In this document: in pieces, positions 25,035 through 38,446 of the stretch
How positions within the stretch are numbered: the first letter of the stretch is position 1
Layout: every line of letters starts with the position of its first letter
Assembly (NCBI GenBank): GCA_914767715.1
Contig: OU612073.1
Coordinates: 4,774,001-4,838,000, forward strand
Reading direction: 5' to 3'
Source of the DNA: Membranipora membranacea
Taxonomy: Eukaryota; Bryozoa; Gymnolaemata; Cheilostomatida; Membraniporidae
DNA: 64,000 nt
The notes under the pieces: generated by a model
What the model saw: only the letters and a program-made list of their open reading frames with translations
Databases searched by the model: none
Told to the model about the DNA's origin: nothing
Position numbers and translations under genes: made by a program

Positions 25035-27322
25035 GGTAGGTACGAAAAACCGAACCACGAACTCACGAACTACGAACCCTCTAAAAACCGAACTCAGGAT
25101 TATCCTCTCCTGCTTAAATCAATTTGCTCAAAGTTTAAATTGTCAGTAGCCAATGAAATGTCATGTTTTTGATAAGTGACCAATAATATAACAGACATCA
25201 AACTTTGACTTTTAATAGAGCTCATTGCATCCTAAATAGGTGCACAAGCTCAAAGTCACTTGATGAAAAATTATGGAGAGCAAGATGGCACAGTTTGGAA
25301 CACACCAAGCAGATGTCAAATTAGTCATGATGAATCCAAATGAACTTTTGCATTGGAGAGAGGGATGGTTTGACTATATATTCCTGCAAGTTTGAAAATG
25401 ATGGAAGTATGTGGAGCTACTACAGAAGGCTGTAATGGAGGACACACCTCACTTATTTATTAGAAATGGTCACAGTTTAATAAATTGGAGCCCCTTTGAC
25501 TCGTCACAGGAGGAGCAGAAGGCTGCCACCTGAATCATCACATCTCAACAGAGTTAACAAGTATGTACTATGGATGTTGGCCTATCTTGAAATATTGTTT
25601 TGAAGGACTCATGGCTGTTCTTTGGTTTCAAACCAATGAATGAACTAAACCTCAGTTTACTTCATTGCTCAAACAAAGCATGAGGGGGAAAGTAGGACCT
25701 CTAATATACATTATAATTGTTCTAAAAATTGAGCTTATTTACTATATAACTATAACTGTTAGGTCTTACATACAGCATTCCGTGCTACTCTAAGAGATAT
25801 CGGATCAGTGTTGCCTCTCTGAAATTTACATTAGCTTGATCAGGCTTGATCATCTATGAAATGATTCTATGAAAGTGGTTAGGCAAATACTATATTAACT
25901 GCATAATGCAATAACTAACATAAGAAATCTTGTGTTTGTAGATATCAATGTGGGCCCTTATTCATTACAACTTCAGCTATTGATTTCTCTGACTCGTACC
26001 ACAGAATACCAAAAAATGCCTGTTTTTCTTATTTTTGTCAGATGGTCAGACTAACATGCTCAATGCTGTACTATAGCTGTGTAACGAATTCAGGTTCAAG
26101 CTCTGGTGGCCCGGACTAAACTGATAATGATAATATCCTAGTCTTCTGCAACGGCCTCGTGTAACCAACTACATTGTAATTAAGCTGCAAGTTGGGTCAG
26201 GTATGTACCAAAATTAATTGGTGTATTATTCATTTTATCCCAGCCGAGCATGATTGATAGATGTAATGTGGTGTGAACTTCACCAGTCACCACTAGCCAT
26301 AAAAAAGCAAATAATAGTAACTGGCAATGACGAAACGGGAAGCTTGCCTCATGCTGCCCTAAAGCTATGAGTAGAGCGCAGTGAGCAAAAAGTGAGTTAT
26401 AAATTTTAACTGATAATAACATGACATATAATATCAAACACATCTCTTTGAATTTGAATGTGATATTTTCTGGTTTTTTTTAGTTACGCAGTACCAGAAG
26501 ACACAGCACAAACCTCGTGATAGCTGGTGTGCAACAGTTATGGCTTGATAGTTAGCTTACTGCTTTATGTCCCCAATGGTCTACCATCACATGTGTATTC
26601 ACAGCCATGAATGCTCACACTTCAGTAATAATCCACCTGAGCCATTACTATTCTCTCAGGCCTTTTGTCTGCCTCTCATTTTGCCTCTATTTCAGGCACC
26701 ATAATATACAAATAAGTTCATTGAATACACGTGTAAACACCATCAACAGTCTCTTCTCTGAACCATTACCTTTATTTGAATGCGCATATAATATGTTATC
26801 TGCTTGGATCACCTTATCACTCAAACAGTGCAATGATCACATAAACAGAGTATTTGCAAGCATCATTTAGTAAGTAAAAGGATCACTGCGTGCATTTGTG
26901 CATAATCACTCAATTTTCCAGGATCAGTCGCACCACCATGGTAATAATCACTAAGTTTGAACTTGGTGGCTCCCAGCTCTCCGGAACCTCTGTCTCAATC
27001 TTGAAATCGTTCAAGCCATGATCTAGCCTGGCGTCTTCTCTAGAACAAAATTCCCTTCTTTGTTCAGTCGGAGACAAACTCCCTGCTCCCCTCCCTATTC
27101 CCTTCCCTCTCTCCCTGCTCCTATGTCCTAAACTCTCTGCTGGGATTGGAGTTGTCCTCTACCATTTGCCAAAGTGCAAGAGAGGATAACTGTTCATCAA
27201 AGTTTTGACATTTTGTTACAAAGATCATCATTGGACGAAATTATGTTACCAGACACATTGAAGGTTCGGTTTTTTAAAGGTTCGTAGCTTGTGAGTTCGT
27301 GGTTCGGTTTTTCGTACCTACC
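25035..27322. mobile_element. 2.29-kb DNA transposon with long TIRs, no visible transposase
   Basis: Terminal inverted repeats of about 60 bp (25035-25095 and 27262-27322) begin GGTAGGTACGAAAAACCG and contain repeated ACGAAC/CGAACC motifs; only a few mismatches separate the arms. It is flanked by the 8-bp direct repeat GTAGTAGG (25027-25034 and 27323-27330), although that lies in a trinucleotide microsatellite, which weakens it. An 8-bp duplication fits hAT, P or Merlin; the terminal bases do not settle which. The interior has only short ORFs and nothing I recognise as a transposase, so it appears non-autonomous or internally decayed. Confidence 0.85.
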
Positions 27323-27330
27323 GTAGTAGG

Positions 27331-30056
27331 GGTAGTAGTAACTGATAACGCTCACTCATTGAGATCAGCACCATACAGTACGTAGCGCAAAACATAATGG
27401 TACATATGGTAATGTGCATTGAGTTGATTATGATGGGTACAAGCACTGTTGAATGGCCAACCCATAAACATTTATTGATATTCATAAATGTTGACCAAAT
27501 AAAAATAAGTGACAGAATTGTTTCTTCTGAGACTCATAGGTTGCCAAGTATTTATCGCTCAAAATTTTAGATTTTATAACGACCAGAACAACATTACGAT
27601 GGCATCGACATCATCATGAGTGGTAGCCAAGCATTTCTGCCTGCTATCCAAACACTTATTATTTGTTTGTACATAACTTACAACTGACAGCAGTTTCTCT
27701 ACACCTGTACCTGTAGGCTGCATGGTGACGGTGTTGTTTCAGTACTTTAAAGCTTGCCTCGGACACGACCACCTACACGCAACAGGGTGGACTGTATCAA
27801 ACTCTTCTCTCACCCAAACTGTTTTCAGATAAGTGAGGTGGCTTCTTTCAACCGATTGTGGGATAAGCAGGAATTTAGGAATGCGGAGTATGCCAACATC
27901 ATTCCTTGCATCACATATGTTGGCTACAAGTTGTCTTCCATCGTTCAAATCGAGAGAAAAGAAAATGTTTCTTTTGTTAATAATTTGAAGAAAAAAATTG
28001 AGAATATCCTTTACAAGATGCCATTCACAGCTAGAATGAAGCACTTATTTATATGTGGATGGCATATTTGTTCTTTCAATTTATGAAGTGAACTTAAACC
28101 TGATCACAACAAGCCTATCAAGTCATCAATAAAGACGTTGATTTTCAGTCCCCATACCATGGTAACACAGTTGCTATACTGGTACACAATTCAATGTTGT
28201 TATGCCATCAACAATTGAAGTCGGTCTCGAAAGAGCTCTGGAGATCACTTCTTCCAGGGGGCACAAATACATGCTGATCCTGATCTGATGTAGCAAATGA
28301 AAATCAAGAAGTCAGCCTTGCATTGCACCGACATGACTAAATTTATTTTTTTTAATGGCTTTTATACTCTTAATGCCATATATATGCATCCAGGGACAGG
28401 GAGGCCCTGGCCCCTGATGCATCACTGGTAAAGCTGAAGGAAATAAGCCCCTTGCTCTGCGAATCAAGTCCCAACTGCTAGGAGAGTTGTGCCCTCTTTC
28501 GTACATGTTTCGGAATATTACAATAGACGACAATTTTGGGGAGATCCTAGCTCGAATCAATGCAACACACAGCTATCCTATAAAACAAAACAACCGGTGT
28601 CAAGGCACTTCCAATATTTTCTTTGGTTCAACACGCTTACTAAAACTAGTGGAATTTAAGACTGCTCTGCAAACATCTTCTGACATAATTCACACATGAC
28701 AGATATACTCATCATGAGCTGGTAAGAAATTTCCATAACACAGAGATATCCTGACCCGACTCATTGATTGAATCAAGGTGTAAAACTTGATGAATTAGTG
28801 ATAATTTAATGACAAAGCCTTCTGTAGTTGGTGATGTCCAGTGGTTAGTGCCCCAGTGGTTGAGGCCCTTCTCTATGTGGCACACAACCACTGAACTTAC
28901 ATCAACTACAGAAAGCCTGTGAATTTGATAAAAATAATAATAATGACTTACATCTTCATCTTATTTTATTCTAGCTATGATATTAATTACACCATACTAT
29001 CATGGGTAGATTGTATTCCTTGCATGTACACCAATAAAAGGAGTTCATTGCATACACCCACAAACAGACATTGTTGAGTTGAGTATACAGGGACTTGAGA
29101 GACTCAATTTGGATGTGAATGAAAAGAAAAATAAATCCCTCCTGGTAAAAAACTTTGTTTGCATCACTAAGCCATACTTTTAAATTTAGTTGGTCTAGAT
29201 TAAACTCCTAAACATATCTATTCACTGCAGGGGCTTGAATAGTGAGTCAGGGTGTAAACTGTCTCGTTATGGGCAGTTGACAGTGGTAATTCCATGTGAT
29301 TCTCTCAATAAACTATACCAGCCAACCATAGTAGTTTCCTTGTGTACCCCTTGATGTACACTTTTGATGTACACAACTGACTCATGCATACGTCAGGCAC
29401 TTGTACTCATGCACAATACTAATCACAAATCTACTTCTTATAATTGATAACATGAATATGATTATCATTTTTACTTGGTGGTCCGAACTAGTGAGGTCTC
29501 CTATGATCTTCTCTTGTCTGCCTGCGACTATTGGACAGTCATATATAGGATTTTATTAGACCTCTTAAATATTGACACTCATAATATGATCTTTCATCAA
29601 TCTGATATCATAATATGTGCATCATATATATGAGGGTTGAATTGAATCTTTCCTTATCATATTTTATTCTGGACTAGATTCAGTGATTGATTGTTGAGGA
29701 GCTCTTTGACATAAAATATTAATCTCTCTCAAGCTGTGCTGTGCTGTGCTCTCTCGGGATAGCCTGTCACGTGTAAGCCATACAGGGAAATAAAACGGAA
29801 GCCCAAAATATCAAAAGTGAGTTTTCATTTGTTCCTGCAATCAATACAAGACAGTATTCATGCAAATGTATATTCGATTACCTATTTGAACAAGTCGAGT
29901 TGGACAATTCCATAACGATGCATTTTCAAAGAATATCAAAGTTGCATTGTTGCCATTTACCTCAAACCGGGCCTGCTTGAATCCCGGAAAGTCTATCTCT
30001 GAAGTCAACAATTTTGTTGTAGGCAATTCAACGTAGCGGCTGTTGTCTAAGTGTAA
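27331..30056. other. Intergenic region with short ORFs of unknown status
   Basis: Upstream flank of the C11orf65-like gene. Overlapping open frames on both strands at 27739-28086, and one at 28487-28699, show no family resemblance I can name. They are not called as genes. A small MITE-like inverted repeat is at 28815-28919, and a GTGCT pentamer run near 29737. Confidence 0.4.
28815..28919. mobile_element. MITE-like inverted repeat, about 105 bp
   Basis: The left arm AGCCTTCTGTAGTTGGTGAT with CAGTGGTT is mirrored by AACCACTG with ATCAACTACAGAAAGCCT at the right. A short internal repeat (CCAGTGGTTAGTG / CCAGTGGTTGAGG) lies between. No clear target duplication is seen. Confidence 0.5.
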
Positions 30057-33000
30057 ATGGAGCCAGTTAAAAATGGAGAGGCTGCAGACCAGATGGTGCA
30101 GAGGCTGGCCGTCGCGCCAAAATCATTCAGAAAGGTTAATATAAGCATGACTTGTTTGTTTGTATCACACCATCATGTGATACCAAATGGTGAATGGTGT
30201 TAAATAAATTATCACTGATATTCCTCACCTGTACTCTGTAATTCTATAAGGTGAAAGTATTTGCTGAATAACTAACTAGCTATTACTCTGACAGTGCTCA
30301 GATATAAGCTTTCACCTGTAATCTTACGTACATCTCTCTATTTCAGATGCTGATGAGTGATCCCAGCACTGATGAAGCGCGCACTGCAGCTGCCATTGAA
30401 ATACAAAGATATGCTAGAGGCTATATTGTCAGGTAAGTTATCTCAGTCAATTTAATATAAAATATGGCTACAATTAAGGATAGTTTACTTCTGGCCTTTC
30501 TTCTGTGGGAAAAGCTTGAAGGTCAATTATTACAGAGATAGTTGTATATCGTCCTAAGACCATTCTCCCTACATGATGTAAGCCTTGGTCACAGATTGTA
30601 ATGATTTTCTGATCTTTCTTCGGGCATTTTGATGGATTCGCAACGTCTTCATCCAGTTCAGGCACCAAAGCAAAGGGGCTGCCAAAACTGATTGGTTAAG
30701 TTTTGAAACAAGAAATAGAAAATTAGTACCAAAATGTTGCAGTCAAAGAGCACTTGTCGATAGGGGGGGGACAGCATGAAGATCTTAATCCATACCCTTT
30801 GTCACTTTGATGTCAAATTAATATTATCATTTATAATTGTTTTCATAACCTTCACACAGGATGCTTGGACCTGAAGTCTATAAAGCGTGGAAAGATAATC
30901 TTATACCCAACGATACAAATTATATCCCTGTGAGGTCTCCAGGTAGCCGTAAATCTACAAGACATGATGTATCTAGAAAGAGCGTACGCTATAACACCTC
31001 TCCCAACATACATACAATAGAGGGCAGAGAAAATAGGCTACCCATGACCTCTCATGAAGCTGCTACCAAAATACAAAGATTCTGGCGACGACATATCGAT
31101 ATGCAGGTAAGAAAGTGATCTGCTTATTTCATGGACTTAGTTAAGAGTAGTGGAACGTTTCTCGAGTCTGTTAAGGTGTTTGCAAATTCGCTCACGGAAC
31201 TTAACTACAGTGAAACCCTGATAACTGAACATGTGAATTAACACAAACAGACCTGGCTGGTCCCCGCCCTGCTGATACAATCCTGCTTCACATTACTCCA
31301 ATTTTTTTGTTTGACTTAAAACCAAAGTCTAAGTGCTGTGTTAATTTCGGGAGATAGAATTTATATCTGCCTCTCTCTAACTAATGTGAAGATTATAGGT
31401 ATCTACTACTATACATTCCCATAAGTGAGAACACCCTATCGCATATAATTCAGTTGTAACTCAACCCCGCTGTAACTTGTACATATTTTCATGGTCCCTT
31501 GACAATTGTAAATATCAGGTAGATTGTCATTCCAGTTGTCTGATATGAAATACTTTGATAATCATTAAAATCGAAATATTTACCTTTTGCAGGTGTACAG
31601 ATACTACAGGGACTTGATAAACTTTAAGAACCAGGGAGATCCTGCTGTGATGTTACGTTGCGTCAATCCTAAAGAGGCAGCGCTTTTAGATGCTGCCTCT
31701 GGTACTCATGTCAAGTTTAGATTGGCAGGGGTGAGTAACAGAATCATCATTAATTTTATGTCAGTTCTTAGACCAAATCCAATATTTTACCCAAGCTATA
31801 TGAATGAACCTTTATTGTCACAATGCTTCATGTGAGATAAAGTTGTTGAAATGGTGATGGTGAAATTAAAGAGTTTCTGAGATCAATAAAATGAACTGTA
31901 ATGAATTATATGTCTTTATCATAGATTTAAAAACAGTTTTAAATCTATGGTCTTTATACACAAAAACGTAATATATGAAAAAAAAACCAAAGTAATTTAC
32001 TATATTAATACGGACGGCTACTGCTCTAATAATTTAGAGTTGGGTTAATGTTCTAATTGATATTTTCTTGTGTTTTAGGAAAGATTTCCACCAAATATAT
32101 ACTATAAGATATACACTCACAGACCTATCCAAGATTTATGTGCTAATGCTCCAAGAAACTATACAACCAGTGCTACCAAACAGAAGGACATGAAGTGTAG
32201 CCACAATAAGAACTACATTCTCCCTAAGCAAGGTATGGGCTCACTTGTGGTTGTAAAAGAAATTCTGTACTACAAATTGATACTAGTCTGGACTGTACTG
32301 GAATTTTTGAAAGATATTCATAGATGCTAGGGGAGGAGAGGTATGAAGTGAAGTCAAAAGCTCAAGCTTGGCCCAGTTGTTGCAATAAGCATATCTCAAC
32401 AAAATGGGGCTAATAATGCAATGCCACTACCAGCCACCCAAACAAAGTCCCAGAAACAAACAAAGCACCTCAACCTTGAATACTCGGAACAAACTTCTAT
32501 TCCTGGCTCTGTTGCAGTTGACATGACCACAAGTATTATATTGTATTATATTGTATTCATAGACTTTGCCTTTTTGTCAGTTGTGAGTGTAGAGTTCTGG
32601 CATACTGTATATGTTAGTTGACTAGTTCAAATTCTTTCCGGGTCCCTGTTAGTGGCATTCTATTTTCAACCACTAACAATTGGGGCATAGGTGATAATAG
32701 AATGCCACAACCTAAAACATGGGCAGAGTTTGAGCACTTAAATTAACTACATATGCAAAGGCTGGTACCAAATTATCATCTGTTTCTGCATATATCTATT
32801 GTGTCCATGCTTATTTACTGAGTAACATTGTATATGATGACTGCAGAGTCCACAGAAGAATGGTATAAGAGGATAGAGAATAACGGCTGGAGGCTCGTCT
32901 CTGATAGGCTAATCCCTCACATGCTCAGTGACCCAGTTACATGGAGCACTCATAACAAACCTGTCGTAAACTTTCAACATGCCAAGGTAAGCTACTTTTG

Positions 33001-36000
33001 CATGAGAGTTTGTATGTTAGGTAATTATCAATACACACTGAGCGGTTGCAACCTCAGAGGCTTGCAAAATGTCAATATTATGAAAACAGATGCTGACAGC
33101 AGCCTCAGCTAACTCTCAGCGGCTTAATCAGAGGTTGCAACCTCAGAGTGCAGCGCGGTTCGCCTGACAATGCATTCTTAACTTTTAAGCCTCGGCTGAT
33201 CCTAGGAGGATTTTTGTGCAAACTAAAACTGATTGAGGATCCGCTGAGGTTGCAACCCCTGTCAGTGTGTTTAGACCTTAATTTCATAAATATATATATA
33301 TCTCAAAAAGCTAGTTGTAACTTGTTAAAATGACAAGTGTAGGGTACAACAACAAACCTAAAACTTTCTTGGAATTGTTTTAGCCTACGATCTTCTTTTT
33401 ATATCATTTAGCTATCACATAACATCATCATCATAACAGATCAAAATACCGAGCTGAAAACTCAATCTATTAGTGAGTTAAAAGATAATTGGAGTTGCAT
33501 CATCATTGAACATAAGTAGATGACTCCAACAGGCGTTTGGTATAACGTAATAATTGAGAAAAGATCTTTATCTTTGCTCAAAACCAATATAATGTTACGT
33601 GATATTTAAAAAGATTCTCTTATATATTAAATATGACCTAAAATAGATCATAAGTAACAATCTCATGATTGAAATTCAATCACACACAACATCAACCGCT
33701 CATTTTTCTTGTTTGGCGTTAAATGAGTTGCATAATTCCCAGCTTCCTTGTTATTATGCTAAGTATGTACACTTGCTACCTATCAAACACATATAAATCA
33801 TCTAACCATGTATCACATATGTAAACGTCATCTATCATGACAAAGCTGTGTGTCTTGTGCAGAACCTTTCTGACAAATTGAAGAAGCAATATTTATTCAA
33901 ATTTTATTCAAATTTGTGATAAAAATTCATAGCAAGTGTTGCCTTGATTTCACTGAAGAATTTAAGATATAAGTCAACTATCACTGTTGACTTTGTGTCT
34001 GTTAGTGAATTTTCATATCATACTGATACTGCAAGATCTAAATTTTGCAATTGGTCTCAAGTCCAAAGCTGATGAATGAAATCACACTTAGAAAGTGTGA
34101 ATTTAAATCCCTCCTTAGGGTGAATCATCTTGTTTTTGTGGTGTATTCTCTTACACTAATCCAGGTTACATCCATAAGCTTGATTTCATCAATCTATGTC
34201 CCCTCTCCCTCCCCCTCCATTCATAACATCTTCACAAAATTAGATATGAGTGCAATTCTTGTAAACAACTCTTTGTTTTAAATGTGTCGAGCATAACATT
34301 AGAGTTTTGCCAGATGGTGTGGGTACAGAGAAATGATATATCCTTACACTGCTGTGATGTGGAAGAGAAGCTAGCTGTGATATTCACTCAACAAATCTGG
34401 TCCCAGCTGTTTTGTTTTAATGTAATGGACTGATCCATTTGTATGTTGATGCTGTAAAAGGGCTCTTGCTTAATGCTTACAACATATCGACCGAGCTACT
34501 TATGATATCGCTTTCATATTTTCTCAGATTCTCAGAATTCAAGATGTAGAGAAAGCCAGAAAGCATAGAAAAATAGACTGGATGAAGAAAATGTAAGTAG
34601 TTGAGGAGATTTATCACCTAGCAGCTATAATACAAACACAGAGTAAGGATATATCCTTACTCTGTGATACAAACTAACAAACTGTTAACTCCGTTTGTAC
34701 ATTCCCCAATAATAAACAATTCTGAAATGCTGAAAATTAATTTAATATCTTAGACCATTTATCAAATTTTTTGAGGTTTCGAGGTGTGGCGAAACAAACA
34801 GCCAGAATATTTAACTGATCTTTGAGAGTTCCCCTGTAAATATCATCACATTTAAGTCCTTTTAAGTCAAGCTTCTCTCTGGCCAGGCAAAAGGATAACA
34901 ATATGATGTGCAGACTACGCGTGTCAGGCACAAGATTGTCAATTGTAGGTGTATTTAATTTCCTACACCTGGGGTGTTTCTTAATTAGCATGTCCTCACA
35001 TTATTATGAAATCCATTCTGTTAATTCACCAAAACTTAAAATAACCAGTGGGACTGGTGCCTAGCAAAGGAAGTCCTAATTGGAATACATCCCAGGTAGT
35101 TTCTGCTTAGAAGTACATCGAACATCTGCAAACAATTAAATTAGGAAAGGAACAATGCATCAATCAATGAACCCAAAAGCTTCAATAATAGAGAATAACC
35201 TATTCATTTCAACAACAAAATTGAAAATAGAAGCATTGCCACCCCCCCCCCCCCCCAATGTTTTCATTATTACTTAACCATTTTTTTATTGTTAGCTGTT
35301 TGTGAGGTTTGGTCAAAATGTCATACTACCGCTGTGTACTTTACTTGTCAAATAAGAAGTACATTTAGTAGGGTTCATTTTAAAGGTAGATTGGCCAAAG
35401 TCAAAATCAGAATATGACTGCGTTTGAAGTCGAAATTACCAAGATAAATTATACAGGAGTTGCCCGCTCATTGCTACCAGTTTTAAGAACATTTACACAA
35501 GGTTCTGTTAGATCAAAATTTGATCAGATTTGCCTGCATCCCAAGTCACTCAATTTCTGCTGGTGTGTCGCCGCCCCCGTTATATGTAGTTGGGAGTAAC
35601 TCCAAATGCAGCAAATTGAGTCAGACCTTTCCAAGGTTCTGAAAAATGCTCGACTTAGATGGTTGAAATCACCTCTTATGATTTTTACGCAGGTACAAGG
35701 AGGGTATGTTACAAGCTAAGACGGCAGACCCTGAGACTGTAGCACTAGTAAAAGGAGCTACCTCTGGGATGGTCACCACCATCGAACAAGAAGGAATAGA
35801 CGCTGTCGCTGAATGGGAGGTAAAAACCAGCCTAAATAGCATGAAACTTTCTGGTAAAAATATTTCGTCACCATTCTGAAAATATTTTGGGGTGAATTAT
35901 GGGGTAATTTATTAGACTTTAGAAAACCATTCATAAGTCATCGAGGACGTTGCCACTAGAACTGCAAAAAAACAACAAATTCACAGAGTTTAAATGTGTT

Positions 36001-37266
36001 TGTATGTCCGAAATTGATCCATACTTAACTAACGCCGTAGAGAAGATAAGGATAATGGTACCTCTGATCTGTGGTTTTTGGACTAATGCACCGCTGGTCT
36101 ATTTCTATGGCTGAATTTGGCACCTGGCTGTCTCCCAATGGTTGGTTATCCCAGTCATAAGGAACTGAGCTTGTATTGCACTTGTAATTCACCCACATAA
36201 TCTGGTGTTAGTTTGTTGTGGCTACCAATTAAGAAGGGATAAAGTAACAACTTATTAAAAAAAACCCAAAATCAAATTTAATCCTCTTAGTGTTTAACTA
36301 GCCTTTCTTACCAATCATATCTTGGCTTTGCTTTACCCTGCTGGTCATGATGGGAAAGACATTCTGGTCATTGTAAGATCCTGCTTCGTATTTGTTGTAC
36401 ACAAACAAGAGTGTTAAGTCTTACTATTACATCTATTATAATATATTCATGAAATGCCACAAACAATGCTGGCCAACCATGACTTTGCCTTTCTCGGCCA
36501 CCAGTAGTCTTGTTGCGTAAGAGTTACGGGTAGTTACGTTGGTTGTTCTTCTGGTACTTCTAATAGGAATAATCATTCTTAGATGATTGATTGTAACAAA
36601 AGATTCGCCCACACAATCTTTTACCTCCACTATTTTGTATGAGTAGTCATATTGGTCTCTTCTTCTCCCAAACCTGTCTCCTGTTTAGCATAATAATTAG
36701 AAACGAGATAGCATTGAACTTTGATTTGCCAAACCACACCGATATTTGGGTGACCTGCCACAAAGTTTGGTATGCCTCAAGTTCAAAGTGTTTCAACTTT
36801 CAAATTATTTGAAAACAATGTTATACAAATTGTAAAGAGTTAGTGGTTGTACAATATTTCATCCCCAGATGTTTGACACTTATTTGGCCAACGGAATATT
36901 TGGTGGGAGTTTATGGATTTTTAGTCAAATATGTTCTAAACAAACCACTCTTTACAGTGGAATTCCAAGCAGGATATTAGAGGTTACTTAGGTTGAAAAT
37001 AATTATGATTGCGACCATACTTTTTTTATCAGGTGGATGAATTGCTCGACTGGACGACCAGCTTAAATTTTGAGGATTATGTCAGCTCCTGGAAGCAGAT
37101 GGGTACAAGCTCTCTATCAGAGACTGCAGCTGAGAAGCGTCACTATCTTAACTCCAACAACCGAGCAAAGATGAACTTTGACACTAACACTGGGCCGAGG
37201 GCCGGCTCTAACTCAGTAGTGAATAGTCGACCTGGCTCAGCCAAAGCTAGAGTCATGGCCACATAG
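30057..37266 (+). CDS. C11orf65/MFI-like IQ-motif protein, complete nine-exon gene
   Basis: Human C11orf65 (MFI) is described as a mitochondrial fission factor interactor that restrains fission. Exons: 30057-30134, 30347-30432, 30860-31106, 31593-31730, 32079-32232, 32847-32986, 34528-34592, 35693-35819, 37033-37266 (TAG); all phases close, giving 422 residues, longer than the roughly 310 I recall for human. Two IQ motifs are visible: IQRYARGYIVR (residues 45-55) and IQRFWRRHIDMQ (126-137). The conserved core runs VYRYYRDLINF, LRCVNPKEAALLDAASGTHV, FPPNIYYKIYTHRPIQDLCA, then NNGWRLVSDR. The C-terminal region ends in a Ser/Asn/Arg-rich low-complexity tail. Intron 1 uses donor GTTAAT, weaker than the others. 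Intron 4 contains a 30-bp palindromic insertion and intron 6 contains a MITE. Confidence 0.92.
31912..31957. mobile_element. 30-bp palindromic micro-element with 8-bp TSD
   Basis: A palindrome at 31920-31949 with arms CATAGATTTAAAA / TTTTAAATCTATG lies between perfect direct repeats GTCTTTAT (31912-31919 and 31950-31957). It is in intron 4 of the C11orf65-like gene. It shares the CATAGA terminus with the element at 44026-44100. Confidence 0.65.
32650..32712. repeat. Foldback MITE copy, GTGGCATTCTATT family
   Basis: Inverted arms TAGTGGCATTCTATTTTCAACC and GGTGATAATAGAATGCCAC surround a short loop; one half-site (AATGCAATGCCACTACCAGC) precedes it near 32416. It is related to 521-610 and 53536-53670. 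Confidence 0.5.
33032..33277. mobile_element. MITE, GGTCTAAACACAC family, copy 2
   Basis: The left end is ACACACTGAGCGGTTGCAACC and the right end is the reverse complement of AGGTCTAAACACACTGACAG, with internal CTCAGAGGTTGCAACC-type repeats. It is homologous to 5587-5838 at the ends, with a divergent interior. It lies in intron 6 of the C11orf65-like gene, 45 bp after exon 6. Confidence 0.7.
34630..34674. mobile_element. Palindromic micro-element, CACAGAGTAAGG type, with TSD
   Basis: A perfect 30-bp palindrome at 34637-34666 (arms CACAGAGTAAGGATA) is flanked by ATACAAA on both sides (8 bp, ATACAAAC, if the first C is counted with the repeat). It is in intron 7 of the C11orf65-like gene. The same palindrome type recurs at 37510, 38373, 38402 and, partly, 48328. 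Confidence 0.65.
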
Positions 37267-37509
37267 CATATCTGACAGATTACGTAAAATCTGTCAGTTT
37301 TCCTCTAATTTGTGCTATTTCACTCCCATCCTGCAATTTACAACATTGACCATGTTTGTGGACCGTTTTTTTTCGGGACAAATCCTCAAGTCTATAAATA
37401 TATTGAGATATTGAATGGGTCCCTAGCCTTTATTATCCTGTATTTATCCAGTTCAGTTTCATCACAGAGTAAGGATATGTCCAAAATTAACAGCTGGGCT
37501 ATATGAAAC

Positions 37510-37539
37510 CACAGAGTAAGGATATATCCTTACTCCATG
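37510..37539. repeat. CACAGAGTAAGG palindrome
   Basis: Arms CACAGAGTAAGGATA and TATCCTTACTCCATG, inside a wider inverted repeat with arms GCTATATGAAA / TTTCATATAGC. A solo half-site (TCACAGAGTAAGGATATGTC) is 47 bp upstream. No direct repeats flank it; the flanks are inverted instead. Confidence 0.5.
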
Positions 37540-38364
37540 ATTTCATATAGCTGAGCTGCTGCATGCTTAATTTTTGTTTTGCTGTTGTCCCTTTTATTGT
37601 CTCTATATTTTTTTACTTTCCAAAGAAGGGTAATGACAATTCCTTTTATCACCAATATCTTACGCGGAAACCTGATTTGACAATGCCATGTTGCTTTGAC
37701 AACCTCAAGCTGTTGTTTTTCATAAAAGTGCTCTCATCAATTATATTCATCACATCAGTATTTCTTGTCTTTTTGGGTGAAATCTGTGAACAAAACACTC
37801 TCCAAAACAGCTGCGAAATTGCGGCAGATTTAATTTGTCACACAAGAATTAATTTATTAAGAACAGCTAATCCAATTGGCTGTTAGCTTGATAACATAAC
37901 TCTTGCCACTCCTAACCCATGATTGATAGACTTATAAATTTTTGGACCACACAAATTGAATGGTTTGGGTTACACCTTGCTCTGAATGACTTTATAATCA
38001 TGATGTTAAACCCGAACTCTTCAAAATAGTATTACACACAGGTTATGTAATACTGCCAGAATCTGGCTTCACTTGGTCTTATTTTAGACAAAGACTAATC
38101 TAACTAAAGCTGTGGAAGTGTTGAAAGTTATATCAGAATAAACAACATGTTTCACTTTTCAGTTCAGTCTCCTCTATGTGTGACTGATTATATTGGTCAC
38201 ATTTTAATAAACAGATCTGATTTATTTGTTAGTTTTGATTGATTGATAGATTTTATTTATTTTTCTTTGCTGCTAAAATTCATAACAGGTGATACAAATC
38301 ATATAAAGCATGCATTACAAGTCACATGTACAGTAACAGCTAAATAGCAAAAGCTGAAATCTTG

Positions 38365-38446
38365 AAAAATATCACAGAGTATCCTTACTCTGTGATAATA
38401 TCACAGAGTATCACAGAGTAAGGATATCCTTACGCTGTGATAATAT
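38365..38446. mobile_element. Two adjacent CACAGAG palindromes, one with perfect TSD
   Basis: Element 38373-38394 (CACAGAGTATCCTTACTCTGTG without its full core) and element 38402-38439 abut. The second is bounded by perfect ATAATAT repeats at 38395-38401 and 38440-38446. The first is bounded by AAAATAT and ATAATAT (6 of 7). Confidence 0.6.

Noticed and set aside
29841-30056. Antisense ORF upstream of the C11orf65-like gene, considered as a divergent gene
   Set aside because: There is no ATG in frame and no recognised family; kept as spacer.
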